Source: Pseudomonas abieticivorans (lineage in GTDB: Bacteria > Pseudomonadota > Gammaproteobacteria > Pseudomonadales > Pseudomonadaceae). Taken from it: a stretch of 64,000 bases of DNA. Under the pieces are notes generated by a model that worked only from the letters and a program-made list of their open reading frames with translations, was not told the DNA's origin and made no database searches. Shown piece by piece: positions 1-11,300 of this stretch. A program made the translations under genes and the position numbers. Location: contig NZ_CP094975.1 in NCBI RefSeq assembly GCF_023509015.1, positions 3,217,501 through 3,281,500 on the forward strand. The letters are read 5' to 3'. Within the stretch, counting starts at the first letter, position 1, and each line of letters begins with the position of its first letter.

Positions 1-1518
<1,518 letters not shown>

Positions 1519-1654
1519 ATAACACCCAAGCAATTTGAGTCGAAACGACCAGATTGCGGTGTTGTGAAGACGCATTATCCGAAAATTTGTAACTCACAAA
1601 CATCACATACCCGATTCGCTGGAGTGCCCGCAACGGCATCCTGGCTACAGAATT

Positions 1655-1771
1655 TCTTGACGACCATAGAGCATTGGAACCACCTGATCCCATCCCGAAC
1701 TCAGCAGTGAAACGATGCATCGCCGATGGTAGTGTGGGGTTTCCCCATGTGAGAGTAGGTCATCGTCAAGA
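1655..1771 (+). rRNA. rrf: 5S ribosomal RNA
   Basis: The segment contains the Pseudomonas 5S core (CCACCTGATCCCATCCCGAA and GATGGTAGTGTGGGGTTTCC). The ends TCTTGACGA and TCATCGTCAAGA pair to form helix I. It lies about 136 bases after the 23S end, and the spacer holds no tRNA. The ends are estimated to within a few bases. Confidence 0.95.
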
Positions 1772-1781
1772 TTAAATTCCG

Positions 1782-1821
1782 AAACCCCCATCTGCTAACG
1801 CAGGTGGGGGTTTTGTCTTTT
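1782..1821 (+). terminator. rRNA operon terminator
   Basis: The 14-base arms 1782-1795 and 1800-1813 pair (one G-T wobble in the core) around a TAAC loop. They are followed by TTTTGTCTTTT, the classic intrinsic terminator form, just 3' of the 5S gene. Confidence 0.9.
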
Positions 1822-1835
1822 CTGGCCTGGTGGAT

Positions 1836-1905
1836 GTGTGGTGACCTTTTCGCGGATGAATCCGCTCCTACAAGAGCGGATTGATCCGCGAAAAGGCCAC
1901 CGCAC
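1836..1905. repeat. REP-type palindrome after the rRNA operon
   Basis: The 32-base arms 1836-1867 and 1874-1905 are inverted with only three mismatches and a 6-base loop. The core TCGCGGAT-AATCCGCTCCTACA is the putida-group REP consensus, and related copies lie near 37.37 kb and 51.25-51.33 kb. It sits between the rrn terminator and birA. Confidence 0.8.
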
Positions 1906-1994
1906 AGTCCCAGGCGCGCCGCGCCCCGAGCGTTTTCTATGCAATTCCCGCCCCGATAGCTATCATGCGTGCCTCATTCCGAGGCGTTAGTACC

Positions 1995-2954
1995 ATGTTG
2001 ACGTTGTTGAAACTTCTCAAGGATGGGCGCTTCCATTCCGGCCAGGCCCTGGGCGCGGCGCTGGGTGTCAGTCGCAGTGCCGTCTGGAAGCAACTGCAGT
2101 TGCTGGAGGCAGAACTCAGCCTGCCTATCCATAAGGTCAGGGGCCGCGGCTATCAGTTGTCGGCACCGCTGTCACTGCTCGATGAGGCAGAAATTCAACG
2201 CTTCAGCGCAGGCGAGCATTGGCCTGTACGTATTCTCGACAGCGTCGACTCGACTAACGCCGAGGCCCTGCGAGCGGTCGATCAGGGCATCGACGCACCG
2301 CTTCTGGTGCTGGCCGAGCGCCAGACCGCAGGCCGAGGCCGCCGTGGCAGGAAGTGGGTCAGCCCGTTTGCCGAAAACCTCTATTACAGTCTGGTGTTGC
2401 GTATAGAAGGTGGCATGCGCCAGCTCGAGGGGCTTAGCCTCGTGGTAGGCCTGGCGGTCTTGCAGGTGCTGCGTGAGCAAGGTATCGCGGCAGCAGGCCT
2501 TAAGTGGCCCAATGACGTGTTGGTGGGTAAGCGTAAGATTGCCGGCATTCTCCTGGAGTTGGTCGGCGACCCGGCAGATGTGTGCCATGTGGTGCTGGGC
2601 ATCGGCATCAATGTAAACATGCGCTCCACCGAAGAAGTCGACCAAGAGTGGACGTCGGTGCAACTGGAAGCCGGCAAGCAGGTCGATCGTAATCAACTGG
2701 TCGCGCTGCTCAGTGCGCAGTTGGGCGATTACCTGGAGCGACATCGTGCCGGTGGCTTTGCGGCGATCCAGGCAGAGTGGGAGGCGAACCACCTATGGCA
2801 GGGCAGGGCGGTCTCTCTGATTGCCGGCGCCAATCAGGTCGATGGAGTGGTGTTGGGCATAGATCAGCAAGGGGCATTGCGCTTGAAAGTGGGCGACGTC
2901 GAAAAAAGTTTCAGTGGTGGCGAGTTGAGCCTGAGGTTGCGTGATGATTCTTGA
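1995..2954 (+). CDS. birA: Bifunctional biotin--[acetyl-CoA-carboxylase] ligase / biotin operon repressor
   Basis: BirA makes biotinyl-AMP and transfers biotin to the AccB carrier protein. With the N-terminal DNA-binding domain it can also act as the biotin repressor. The 319-residue product has a winged-helix segment at about residues 5-55. The biotin/adenylate-binding loop GRGRRGRKW is at residues 113-121 and the KWPND catalytic motif at residues 170-174, with a C-terminal SH3-like domain. The open frame runs further upstream to 1881 through the REP element. ATG 1995 is chosen because homology to BirA ([11 protein letters not shown]) begins there. Its 3' end overlaps coaX by 11 bases, so the two are probably co-transcribed. 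Confidence 0.95.
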   Translation: MLTLLKLLKDGRFHSGQALGAALGVSRSAVWKQLQLLEAELSLPIHKVRGRGYQLSAPLSLLDEAEIQRFSAGEHWPVRILDSVDSTNAEALRAVDQGIDAPLLVLAERQTAGRGRRGRKWVSPFAENLYYSLVLRIEGGMRQLEGLSLVVGLAVLQVLREQGIAAAGLKWPNDVLVGKRKIAGILLELVGDPADVCHVVLGIGINVNMRSTEEVDQEWTSVQLEAGKQVDRNQLVALLSAQLGDYLERHRAGGFAAIQAEWEANHLWQGRAVSLIAGANQVDGVVLGIDQQGALRLKVGDVEKSFSGGELSLRLRDDS

Positions 2955-3693
2955 GCTGGACTGCGGGAACAGCTTCATCAAATGGCGGGTTATCGAGCGC
3001 GACACCAGCCAGCTGGTATCGGGAGGCGTTGTCGATTCGGACCAGGCGCTGCTCGACGCGCTGTCATCCGTGCCGGGATTACTGCTGAGCCACTGTCGCC
3101 TGGTCAGTGTCAGAAACGAAGAGGAGACGCGCCGGCTCACTGACAGATTAGCGGCGGTCCATCATGTTGATCCCAAGCTCGCGACCCCTGCCAAATCTTT
3201 CGCCGGGGTGCGTAACGGCTATGACGAGTTCGAGCGCCTGGGCCTGGACCGTTGGTTGGCCGTGCTGGGCGGTTACAAGCTGGCACAAGGCGCTTGCGTG
3301 GTCATTGACTTGGGGACGGCCATCACTTCGGATTTCGTCGCCGTCGACGGCGAGCACCTGGGCGGTTTCATTTGCCCCGGCATGCCGCTGATGCGCAACC
3401 AGTTGCGTACCCATACCCGCAAGATTCGCTATGACGATCAGTCGGCTGAGCAAGCCCTGGGTAACCTGATGCCCGGGCGCTCGACGGTCGAAGCGGTGGA
3501 GCGCGGTTGTACGCTGATGATGCGCGGCTTTGTATTGACCCAGGTCGAGCGCGCCACTTCGCTGTGGGGCAGCGACTTCACGTTGTTCCTGACCGGTGGG
3601 GATGCGGGCTTGGTGAGTGATGTGTCCCCGGCTGCCCGCGTGGTGCCGGATCTGGTGTTTGTTGGCTTGGCCATGGCGTGCCCGTTGTCCTGA
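2944..3693 (+). CDS. coaX: Type III pantothenate kinase
   Basis: CoaX phosphorylates pantothenate in the first step of coenzyme A synthesis. It is the type III, ASKHA-fold enzyme that replaces CoaA in pseudomonads. The 249-residue product shows the phosphate-binding DCGNSFIKW near the N-terminus, the LGLDRWLA motif and the VIDLGTAIT adenosine/phosphate motif. ATG 2944 is preferred over the GTG just before it because the family begins MILELDCGN. The start lies inside the end of birA, which suggests translational coupling. The next gene follows 8 bases downstream. Confidence 0.95.
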   Translation: MILELDCGNSFIKWRVIERDTSQLVSGGVVDSDQALLDALSSVPGLLLSHCRLVSVRNEEETRRLTDRLAAVHHVDPKLATPAKSFAGVRNGYDEFERLGLDRWLAVLGGYKLAQGACVVIDLGTAITSDFVAVDGEHLGGFICPGMPLMRNQLRTHTRKIRYDDQSAEQALGNLMPGRSTVEAVERGCTLMMRGFVLTQVERATSLWGSDFTLFLTGGDAGLVSDVSPAARVVPDLVFVGLAMACPLS

Positions 3694-3701
3694 GGTTTTT
3701 T

Positions 3702-4142
3702 ATGCGCTGGTTATTTCTGTTGTTGCTTGTACTCAACGGCTTTTATTTTGTGTGGCACCAACAGGAGGCGCCGCTGCGGGCCAAAGAGATTGCGCCGTTG
3801 TCGCTCTATAAGGGTAGCCACCAGGATATTCGCCTGCTCAGCGAATCCAAGGGCGAGGCTTCGCGCGATGCGGCGCCGGCGGATCAGCAGGAAACCTGCC
3901 TTTACCTGGGGGGCTTTGCCAAGCCAGATTCCCTGGTAGCGCTTCAGCAGCGCTTGGCAAGCCTAGACATTGCCTCCCAGGCGCAGGTGATCAAGGGGGC
4001 GGATGGGGCGCGTCACTGGCTGCAAATTGCCCCGCAAAGCCAGCGTTTGCTGGACGATACCCTTGTCGACAGTCTTTCCCATGATTTCAATGACTTAAAG
4101 CATGAAATAATGCGGTGCGAAGGTGTTGCAACTGGCGAATAG
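3702..4142 (+). CDS. SPOR-like single-pass inner-membrane protein, function unknown
   Basis: The 146-residue product has an N-terminal membrane anchor (about residues 3-18, LFLLLLVLNGFYFV) and a periplasmic remainder. The segment from YLGGFAKPDSLVALQQRL to the conserved W-x-x-I-A-P resembles SPOR peptidoglycan-binding repeats. This suggests cell-wall association, but the match is by eye only. It is the last gene of the birA-coaX unit and is conserved at this position in pseudomonads. ATG 3702 directly precedes the hydrophobic segment. An upstream GTG/ATG would add residues inside the coaX end. Confidence 0.75.
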   Translation: MRWLFLLLLVLNGFYFVWHQQEAPLRAKEIAPLSLYKGSHQDIRLLSESKGEASRDAAPADQQETCLYLGGFAKPDSLVALQQRLASLDIASQAQVIKGADGARHWLQIAPQSQRLLDDTLVDSLSHDFNDLKHEIMRCEGVATGE

Positions 4143-4244
4143 TTTGAATAGAATGGCGCCCGCTCCACAGTGATGATGTAGATGGCCGGTCACTGAGGGG
4201 TTCTGTCAGAAGTAGCTAACCTCAAGATTTAATTGAGAAAATGC

Positions 4245-4273
4245 TTGACAGAGGGATGGCAGAGGTTGATAAT
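4245..4273 (+). promoter_or_regulatory. Sigma-70 promoter of the tRNA-Tyr-Gly-Thr cluster
   Basis: A perfect -35 TTGACA (4245-4250) is followed by a 17-base spacer and -10 GATAAT (4268-4273). An A/T-rich UP-like stretch lies upstream (4221-4240). The predicted start is about 8-10 bases before tRNA-Tyr. Confidence 0.85.
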
Positions 4274-4287
4274 GCCGCCCACGTTCA

Positions 4288-4373
<86 letters not shown>

Positions 4374-4395
4374 TTTAGCGTGAGCAGCAAGCTCC

Positions 4396-4469
<74 letters not shown>

Positions 4470-4495
4470 AGTTTGCTGGTTGTGCAAAGTGTTTC

Positions 4496-4571
4496 GCTCT
4501 TGTAGCTCAGTTGGTAGAGCACACCCTTGGTAAGGGTGAGGTCAGCGGTTCAAATCCGCTCAAGAGCTCCA
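4496..4571 (+). tRNA. tRNA-Thr (GGT)
   Basis: The 76-base gene has an acceptor stem GCTCTTG/CAAGAGC and encoded CCA. The anticodon loop TTGGTAA gives GGT. A terminator follows at once. Confidence 0.97.
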
Positions 4572-4578
4572 TTACTCA

Positions 4579-4608
4579 GGCAGATATGAAAATATCTGCC
4601 TTTGTTTT
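4579..4608 (+). terminator. Intrinsic terminator of the Tyr-Gly-Thr tRNA cluster
   Basis: A perfect 9-base-pair stem GGCAGATAT/ATATCTGCC with a GAAA loop is followed by TTTGTTTT. Confidence 0.85.
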
Positions 4609-4616
4609 ATAAGTGG

Positions 4617-4645
4617 TTGAAATAGCTTATTCAGATCGGCATAAT
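4617..4645 (+). promoter_or_regulatory. Promoter of the tRNA-Trp-secE-nusG unit
   Basis: The -35 TTGAAA (4617-4622), a 17-base spacer and -10 CATAAT (4640-4645) sit between the preceding terminator and tRNA-Trp. Confidence 0.75.
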
Positions 4646-4666
4646 GGTCGGCCTGATTATGTTTTT

Positions 4667-4742
4667 AGGTCAGTAGCTCAATTGGCAGAGCGACGGTCTC
4701 CAAAACCGTAGGTTGGGGGTTCGATTCCCTCCTGACCTGCCA
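4667..4742 (+). tRNA. tRNA-Trp (CCA)
   Basis: The 76-base gene has an acceptor stem AGGTCAG/CTGACCT, discriminator G and encoded CCA. The anticodon loop CTCCAAA gives CCA. It lies 45 bases upstream of secE with no terminator between, so the tRNA is probably processed from the secE-nusG transcript. Confidence 0.97.
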
Positions 4743-4787
4743 GATTCACACGGTGTGTCTGGCTTTCTTTTCACAGGATCCTCCTAG

Positions 4788-5156
4788 ATGACTCCCAAGG
4801 CTGAAGCCCAAGACTCTCGTTTTGATTTGCTCAAGTGGCTGGTTGTTGTCGCTTTGGTGGTCGTTGGCGTTGTCGGAAATCACCACTTCTCCGCGTCGCC
4901 GCTCCTGTACCGGGTGCTAGCGCTTCTCGTCATTGCTGGTGTTGCTGCCTTTGTAGGTTTGCAAACTGCCAAAGGCAAGTCGTTCTTTATCCTGGCAAAG
5001 GAAGCTCGTACAGAAATCCGTAAAGTCGTTTGGCCGACTCGCCAAGAGACCACTCAGACCACGCTGATCGTAGTGGCGGTCGTTCTGGTCATGGCGTTGC
5101 TGCTGTGGGGTCTTGACTCCCTGCTCGGCTGGCTTGTTTCCTTGATTGTTGGCTAA
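4788..5156 (+). CDS. secE: Preprotein translocase subunit SecE
   Basis: SecE clamps SecY in the SecYEG translocon of the inner membrane. The 122-residue product has the three-helix form of gammaproteobacteria: helices near residues 15-30, 38-58 and 95-118. The amphipathic segment before the last helix carries the family motif KVVWPTRQET. It is followed after 9 bases by nusG, the conserved pairing. Confidence 0.97.
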   Translation: MTPKAEAQDSRFDLLKWLVVVALVVVGVVGNHHFSASPLLYRVLALLVIAGVAAFVGLQTAKGKSFFILAKEARTEIRKVVWPTRQETTQTTLIVVAVVLVMALLLWGLDSLLGWLVSLIVG

Positions 5157-5165
5157 GGGTGTCCC

Positions 5166-5699
5166 GTGGCTAAGCGTTGGTACGTTGTGCATGCCTACTC
5201 GGGTTACGAGAAGCATGTTATGCGCTCTTTGGTTGAGCGTGTAAAGCTGGCTGGCATGGAAGACGGCTTTGGCGAAATTCTGGTCCCCACTGAAGAAGTG
5301 GTTGAAATGCGCAATGGCCAGAAGCGCAAAAGCGAACGTAAGTTCTTCCCAGGCTATGTGCTGGTGCAGATGGAAATGAACGAGGGTACTTGGCACTTGG
5401 TCAAGGACACTCCTCGCGTCATGGGCTTCATCGGTGGTACTGCCGATAAGCCTGCACCGATCACCGACAAGGAAGCTGAAGCTATCCTGCGTCGTGTTGC
5501 TGATGGTAGCGACAAGCCTAAGCCTAAGACTCTGTTCGAGCCAGGTGAGGTTGTTCGGGTGACCGATGGTCCGTTCGCGGATTTCAACGGCACTGTCGAA
5601 GAAGTCAACTACGAAAAGAGCCGGATCCAAGTGGCCGTGCTTATTTTCGGACGCTCTACCCCGGTAGAGCTCGAGTTCAGTCAGGTCGAAAAGGTCTAA
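5166..5699 (+). CDS. nusG: Transcription termination/antitermination factor NusG
   Basis: NusG binds RNA polymerase through its NGN domain and contacts Rho or ribosomal S10 through its KOW domain. The 177-residue product begins at GTG ([18 protein letters not shown]). The NGN domain covers about residues 4-115 and the KOW domain about residues 125-177, including [19 protein letters not shown]. Length is standard. A terminator hairpin follows before rplK. Confidence 0.98.
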   Translation: MAKRWYVVHAYSGYEKHVMRSLVERVKLAGMEDGFGEILVPTEEVVEMRNGQKRKSERKFFPGYVLVQMEMNEGTWHLVKDTPRVMGFIGGTADKPAPITDKEAEAILRRVADGSDKPKPKTLFEPGEVVRVTDGPFADFNGTVEEVNYEKSRIQVAVLIFGRSTPVELEFSQVEKV

Positions 5700-5717
5700 C
5701 TGAAGACAGATCCCATG

Positions 5718-5747
5718 CCCCGCAGGCGTAAGCTGCGGGGTTTTGTC
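5718..5747 (+). terminator. Terminator/attenuator between nusG and rplK
   Basis: The stem CCCCGCAG/CTGCGGGG with a 7-base loop is followed by TTTTGTC. It separates secE-nusG from the L11-L1 genes. The U tract is short, so partial read-through is likely. Confidence 0.75.
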
Positions 5748-5816
5748 GTCTCTGGGATAAAACGCAAGCAACCGGGGAGCCTCTTTTGGCGCTCGTACCC
5801 GATATTGGAGTAGCTC

Positions 5817-6248
5817 ATGGCTAAGAAAATCACGGCTTACATCAAGCTGCAAGTAAAGGCCGGCCAGGCCAACCCTAGCCCGCCCGTCGGCCCGGCTCTG
5901 GGTCAACATGGTGTTAACATCATGGAATTCTGCAAGGCCTTCAACGCCCGTACTCAGGGTCAAGAAGCCGGCCTGCCGACTCCAGTTATCATCACTGTTT
6001 ACAGTGACCGTAGCTTCACCTTCGAAACCAAAAGCACCCCAGCTTCGGTTTTGCTGAAAAAAGCTGCTGGCTTGACCAGCGGTTCCGCACGTCCGAACAC
6101 CGTTAAAGTCGGTACCGTGACCCGTGCTCAGCTGGAAGATATCGCTAAAGCCAAAAACGCGGACCTGACTGCCGCTGACCTGGACGCAGCCGTGCGCACC
6201 ATCGCCGGTTCTGCTCGTTCCATGGGCCTCAACGTGGAGGGTGTGTAA
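5817..6248 (+). CDS. rplK: 50S ribosomal protein L11
   Basis: L11 forms the GTPase-associated centre with 23S rRNA helices 43-44. The 143-residue product shows the proline-rich N-terminal [20 protein letters not shown] and the rRNA-binding C-terminal domain. Its TAA overlaps the rplA start (TAATG), the usual coupling through which L1 represses both genes. Confidence 0.98.
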   Translation: MAKKITAYIKLQVKAGQANPSPPVGPALGQHGVNIMEFCKAFNARTQGQEAGLPTPVIITVYSDRSFTFETKSTPASVLLKKAAGLTSGSARPNTVKVGTVTRAQLEDIAKAKNADLTAADLDAAVRTIAGSARSMGLNVEGV

Positions 6249-6943
6249 TGGCTAAGCTGACCAAGCGTCAACAGGCTATCGCCGGCAAAATCGAAGCAGG
6301 CAAGTCCTACAACTTCGAAGAGGCCGCAAAACTGCTGGCCGAGCTGTCGACCGTCAAGTTCAGCGAGTCGTTCGACGTCGCTGTGAACCTGGGCGTTGAC
6401 CCACGTAAATCCGACCAGGTCGTACGTAGCGCTACTGTGCTGCCACACGGCACTGGCAAGACTGTACGTGTTGCTGTCTTCACCCAGGGTCCAGCTGCTG
6501 AAGCTGCTCTGGCTGCCGGCGCTGATCGCGTTGGTATGGACGACCTGGCTGCCGAAATGAAAGGCGGCGACCTGAACTATGACGTGGTTATCGCATCCCC
6601 GGATGCCATGCGCGTTGTCGGTCAACTGGGTCAGATCCTGGGCCCACGCGGCCTGATGCCTAACCCTAAAGTCGGCACCGTAACGCCAGACGTAGCCACC
6701 GCGGTTAAAAACGCCAAGGCTGGTCAGGTTCGTTATCGCACCGACAAAAACGGCATCATCCACACTTCCGTTGGCAAGATCGGCTTCGATGCCATCAAGC
6801 TGAAGGAAAACGTTGAAGCTCTGATCGCTGACCTCAAGCGTATCAAGCCAGCTTCCTCGAAAGGTATCTACGTCAAGCGCGTCACCCTGAGCACCACCAT
6901 GGGCCCAGGCCTGGTCATCGACCAGGGTTCCCTGGACGCGTAA
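6248..6943 (+). CDS. rplA: 50S ribosomal protein L1
   Basis: L1 forms the mobile L1 stalk and is the known autogenous repressor of rplKA. The 231-residue product is full length and ends [11 protein letters not shown]. It contains the conserved [16 protein letters not shown]. The 200-base L10 leader follows. Confidence 0.98.
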   Translation: MAKLTKRQQAIAGKIEAGKSYNFEEAAKLLAELSTVKFSESFDVAVNLGVDPRKSDQVVRSATVLPHGTGKTVRVAVFTQGPAAEAALAAGADRVGMDDLAAEMKGGDLNYDVVIASPDAMRVVGQLGQILGPRGLMPNPKVGTVTPDVATAVKNAKAGQVRYRTDKNGIIHTSVGKIGFDAIKLKENVEALIADLKRIKPASSKGIYVKRVTLSTTMGPGLVIDQGSLDA

Positions 6944-7143
6944 GACTGAAGTAGAGGCGAGCGATCGCCTCTGCTGTACAAAATTGGGGTCCCTGCTTTG
7001 CGGGGGCTATCCAAGACCGTAGGCGACGCAAGTCTTAAACCACAAGCCTACGCAGATGGTGCTCCCGGTTCCTTACCGAACTAGACACCAAAACGACATC
7101 CGGCCTAGGCCAGATGAAACGGTAACAAGCAGGAGTTAAACCC
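6944..7143 (+). promoter_or_regulatory. rplJL leader RNA (L10-L12 binding region)
   Basis: The 200-base non-coding leader has an 8-base-pair hairpin AGAGGCGA/TCGCCTCT with a GCGA tetraloop (6953-6972), and a second hairpin at 6991-7005 (CCCTGC-TTT-GCGGGG). In gammaproteobacteria this leader binds the L10(L12)4 complex to repress rplJL. The position and structure fit. The exact binding bulge was not resolved. Confidence 0.65.
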
Positions 7144-7644
7144 GTGGCAATTAAACTCGAAGACAAGAAGGCCATCGTCGCTGAAGTCAACGAGGCTGCC
7201 AAAGCTGCTCTGTCCGCTGTCGTGGCTGATGCCCGTGGTGTGACAGTAGGCGCTATGACCGGACTCCGTAAAGAGGCTCGTGAAGCTGGCGTATACGTAC
7301 GTGTCGTACGTAACACCCTGCTCAAGCGCGCTGTTGCCGACACTGAATACAGTGTCCTCAACGACGTGTTCACCGGCCCGACCTTGATCGCTTTCTCCAA
7401 AGAACATCCGGGCGCTGCTGCTCGTATCTTCAAAGAGTTCGCGAAAGGTCAGGATAAGTTCGAGATCAAGGCAGCTGCGTTCGAGGGCAAGTTCCTCGCA
7501 GCTAATCAGATCGACGTACTGGCAAGCTTGCCGACCCGTAACGAAGCTATTTCCCAGCTGATGAGCGTGATTCAAGGCGCCACCAGCAAATTGGCTCGTA
7601 CTCTGGCGGCAATCCGCGATTCCAAGGAAGCTGCTGCAGCCTAA
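7144..7644 (+). CDS. rplJ: 50S ribosomal protein L10
   Basis: L10 anchors L7/L12 dimers on the stalk base. The 166-residue product starts at GTG 7144 ([15 protein letters not shown]), which has a good AGGAG upstream. The C-terminal helix that carries the L12 dimers is present. The gene is probably autoregulated through the leader upstream. Confidence 0.98.
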   Translation: MAIKLEDKKAIVAEVNEAAKAALSAVVADARGVTVGAMTGLRKEAREAGVYVRVVRNTLLKRAVADTEYSVLNDVFTGPTLIAFSKEHPGAAARIFKEFAKGQDKFEIKAAAFEGKFLAANQIDVLASLPTRNEAISQLMSVIQGATSKLARTLAAIRDSKEAAAA

Positions 7645-7720
7645 GGCCGCACGCTACCGTAATCGCGCTTTTTTGTTTATTTCGATGGCCGCGTAGGCCA
7701 TCCCAAAATCAGGAATTAGC

Positions 7721-8086
7721 ATGTCTATCTCTCAAGACGATATCCTCAACGCCGTAGCTGAAATGTCCGTTCTGCAGGTTGTTGAGCTGATCAAAGCTTT
7801 CGAAGAAAAATTCGGTGTTACCGCTGCTGCTGCATCGGCCGGTCCTGCCGCTGCTGCCGCTGTTGTTGAAGAGCAAACCGAATTCAACGTCATGCTGCTG
7901 GAAGCTGGCGAGAAGAAAGTTAACGTGATCAAGGCTGTACGTGAACTGACCGGTCTGGGCCTGAAAGAAGCCAAGGCAGTCGTTGACGGCGCTCCAGCCA
8001 TGGTTCTGGAAGCTGTTGCCAAAGACGCAGCTGACAAAGCCAAAGCAACTCTGGAAGAAGCAGGCGCTAAAGTCGAGCTGAAGTAA
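7721..8086 (+). CDS. rplL: 50S ribosomal protein L7/L12
   Basis: The 121-residue multicopy stalk protein recruits translational GTPases. The N-terminal dimerisation helices, an Ala-rich hinge (about residues 36-50) and the C-terminal factor-binding domain ([15 protein letters not shown]) are all present. A 221-base gap with an attenuator separates it from rpoB. Confidence 0.98.
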   Translation: MSISQDDILNAVAEMSVLQVVELIKAFEEKFGVTAAAASAGPAAAAAVVEEQTEFNVMLLEAGEKKVNVIKAVRELTGLGLKEAKAVVDGAPAMVLEAVAKDAADKAKATLEEAGAKVELK

Positions 8087-8132
8087 GCATCGACTTTGCG
8101 TCTCCAGCCTGAGCGTCAAGCTTGCGGCTGAT

Positions 8133-8161
8133 GGCTGGTGGCTCATGCCACCGGCCTTTTT
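8133..8161 (+). terminator. Partial terminator (attenuator) between rplL and rpoB
   Basis: The 10-base-pair stem GGCTGGTGGC/GCCACCGGCC with a TCAT loop is followed by TTTTT. In enterobacteria an attenuator in the same gap lowers rpoBC transcription relative to rplJL, and this hairpin fits that role. Confidence 0.75.
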
Positions 8162-8307
8162 CCGTTACTGGCAGCCGACTCGGTTGGTGCTGGTAACGTG
8201 TTGTAAACCACCCTGTGCGGTGGCGCAAACCAAGGGGTTTGCACGATTTTCTGGCTGCTCCCGTCGGGAGGGGCCAAACAAGCAGGTGACCAAGCTGGGG
8301 AACGCTG

Positions 8308-11300
8308 ATGGCTTACTCATACACTGAGAAAAAACGTATCCGCAAGGACTTTAGCAAGTTGCCGGACGTCATGGACGTACCGTACCTCTTGGCTATCCAG
8401 CTGGATTCGTATCGCGAATTCTTGCAGGCGGGCGCGACCAAGGACCAGTTCCGTGACGTCGGTCTGCATGCGGCCTTCAAATCCGTTTTCCCGATCATCA
8501 GCTACTCCGGCAACGCTGCTTTGGAGTACGTTGGTTATCGCCTGGGCGAACCGGCTTTTGATGTCAAAGAATGCGTGTTGCGTGGCGTAACGTACGCCGT
8601 ACCTTTGCGGGTAAAAGTACGCTTGATCATTTTCGACAAAGAATCGTCGAACAAAGCGATCAAGGACATCAAAGAGCAAGAAGTCTACATGGGGGAAATT
8701 CCCCTGATGACCGAGAACGGCACCTTTGTAATCAACGGTACCGAGCGCGTCATCGTTTCCCAGTTGCACCGTTCGCCAGGTGTGTTCTTCGACCACGACC
8801 GTGGCAAGACGCACAGCTCGGGCAAACTGTTGTACTCGGCTCGCATCATTCCTTACCGCGGTTCGTGGCTGGACTTCGAGTTCGATCCGAAAGACTGTGT
8901 ATTCGTCCGTATCGACCGTCGTCGCAAACTGCCTGCGTCCGTACTGCTGCGCGCGCTGGGTTATAGCACCGAGGAAGTTCTCGATGCGTTCTACACCACC
9001 AACGTATTCCACGTTCAAGGCGAAAACCTGAACCTGGAGCTGGTGCCTCATCGCCTGCGTGGTGAAATTGCCGCCCTGGATATCCTGGACGACAAAGGCA
9101 AGGTCATCGTAGAGCAAGGCCGTCGTATCACTGCCCGTCACATCAACCAGTTGGAAAAAGCCGGCATCAAGACGCTGGAAGTTCCGCTGGACTACGTGCT
9201 GGGTCGTACCTCTGCCAAGGCCATCGTTCACCCGGCAACCGGTGAAATCCTGGCTGAATGCAACACCGAGCTGAACACCGAGATCCTGGCCAAGATTGCC
9301 AAGGCTCAGGTTGTCCGTATCGAAACGTTGTACACCAACGACATCGACTGCGGTCCGTTCATCTCCGACACCCTGAAGATCGACTCCACCAGCAACCAAT
9401 TGGAAGCGCTGGTAGAGATCTATCGCATGATGCGTCCTGGCGAGCCGCCAACCAAGGATGCCGCCGAGACCCTGTTCAACAACCTGTTCTTCAGCCCTGA
9501 GCGCTATGACCTGTCTGCGGTCGGCCGGATGAAGTTCAACCGTCGTATCGGTCGCACCGAGATCGAAGGTTCGGGCGTGTTGAGCAAAGACGACATCGTT
9601 GCCGTGCTGAAGACCCTGGTCGACATCCGTAACGGCAAAGGCATCGTCGATGACATCGACCACCTGGGTAACCGTCGTGTTCGCTGCGTAGGCGAAATGG
9701 CCGAGAACCAGTTCCGCGTTGGCCTGGTGCGTGTAGAGCGCGCGGTCAAAGAGCGTCTGTCGATGGCTGAAAGCGAAGGCCTGATGCCGCAAGACCTGAT
9801 CAACGCCAAGCCGGTAGCGGCCGCGGTGAAAGAGTTCTTCGGTTCCAGCCAGCTGTCGCAGTTCATGGACCAGAACAACCCGCTGTCCGAGATCACCCAC
9901 AAGCGCCGTGTTTCGGCACTTGGCCCGGGCGGTCTGACCCGTGAACGCGCAGGCTTCGAAGTCCGTGACGTACACCCGACGCACTACGGTCGTGTTTGCC
10001 CGATCGAAACGCCGGAAGGTCCGAACATCGGTCTGATCAACTCCCTGGCCGCTTATGCGCGCACCAACCAGTACGGCTTCCTGGAAAGCCCGTACCGTGT
10101 GGTGAAAGACGCTCTGGTCACCGACGAGATCGTGTTCCTGTCCGCCATCGAAGAAGCTGATCACGTGATCGCTCAGGCTTCGGCCACGATGAACGACAAG
10201 AAAGTCCTGATCGACGAGCTGGTAGCGGTACGTCACCTGAACGAATTCACCGTGAAAGCGCCTGAAGACGTGACGCTGATGGACGTTTCTCCGAAGCAGG
10301 TAGTTTCGGTTGCAGCTTCCCTGATCCCGTTCCTCGAGCACGATGACGCCAACCGTGCGTTGATGGGTTCGAACATGCAGCGCCAGGCTGTTCCGACACT
10401 GCGTTCGGACAAGCCGCTGGTGGGTACCGGCATGGAACGCAACGTGGCTCGCGACTCCGGCGTTTGCGTCGTGGCTCGTCGTGGCGGCGTGATCGACTCG
10501 GTCGATGCTTCCCGTATTGTGGTGCGTGTTGCCGATGACGAAGTAGAGCCGGGCGAAGCCGGTGTCGACATCTACAACCTGACCAAATACACCCGCTCGA
10601 ACCAGAACACCTGCATCAACCAGCGCCCGCTGGTTCGCAAGGGTGATCGCGTTCAGCGCAGCGACATCATGGCTGACGGCCCGTCGACCGATATGGGTGA
10701 GCTGGCTCTGGGCCAGAACATGCGCATCGCGTTCATGGCCTGGAACGGTTACAACTTCGAAGACTCCATTCTCCTGTCGGAGCGTGTAGTTCAGGAAGAC
10801 CGTTTCACCACGATCCACATTCAGGAACTGACCTGTGTGGCACGTGACACCAAGCTTGGGCCAGAGGAAATCACTGCAGACATCCCGAACGTGGGTGAAG
10901 CTGCACTGAACAAGCTGGACGAAGCCGGTATCGTATACGTAGGTGCCGAAGTAGGCGCAGGCGACATCCTGGTGGGCAAGGTCACTCCGAAAGGCGAGAC
11001 CCAGCTGACTCCGGAAGAAAAACTGCTGCGTGCCATCTTTGGTGAAAAAGCCAGCGACGTTAAAGACACTTCCCTGCGCGTGCCGACCGGTACCAAGGGT
11101 ACTGTCATCGACGTACAGGTCTTCACTCGCGACGGCGTTGAGCGTGATGCTCGTGCCTTGTCGATCGAGAAGAGCCAGCTGGACGAGATCCGCAAGGATC
11201 TGAACGAAGAGTTCCGTATTGTTGAAGGCGCAACCTTCGAGCGTCTGCGCTCGGCACTGGTTGGCCAGATCGTTGACGGCGGTGCAGGCCTGAAAAAAGG

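Noticed and set aside
9800..9950. Rifampicin-resistance changes in rpoB and streptomycin changes in rpsL
   Set aside because: The rifampicin cluster and the S12 lysines at the K43 and K88 positions read as wild-type.
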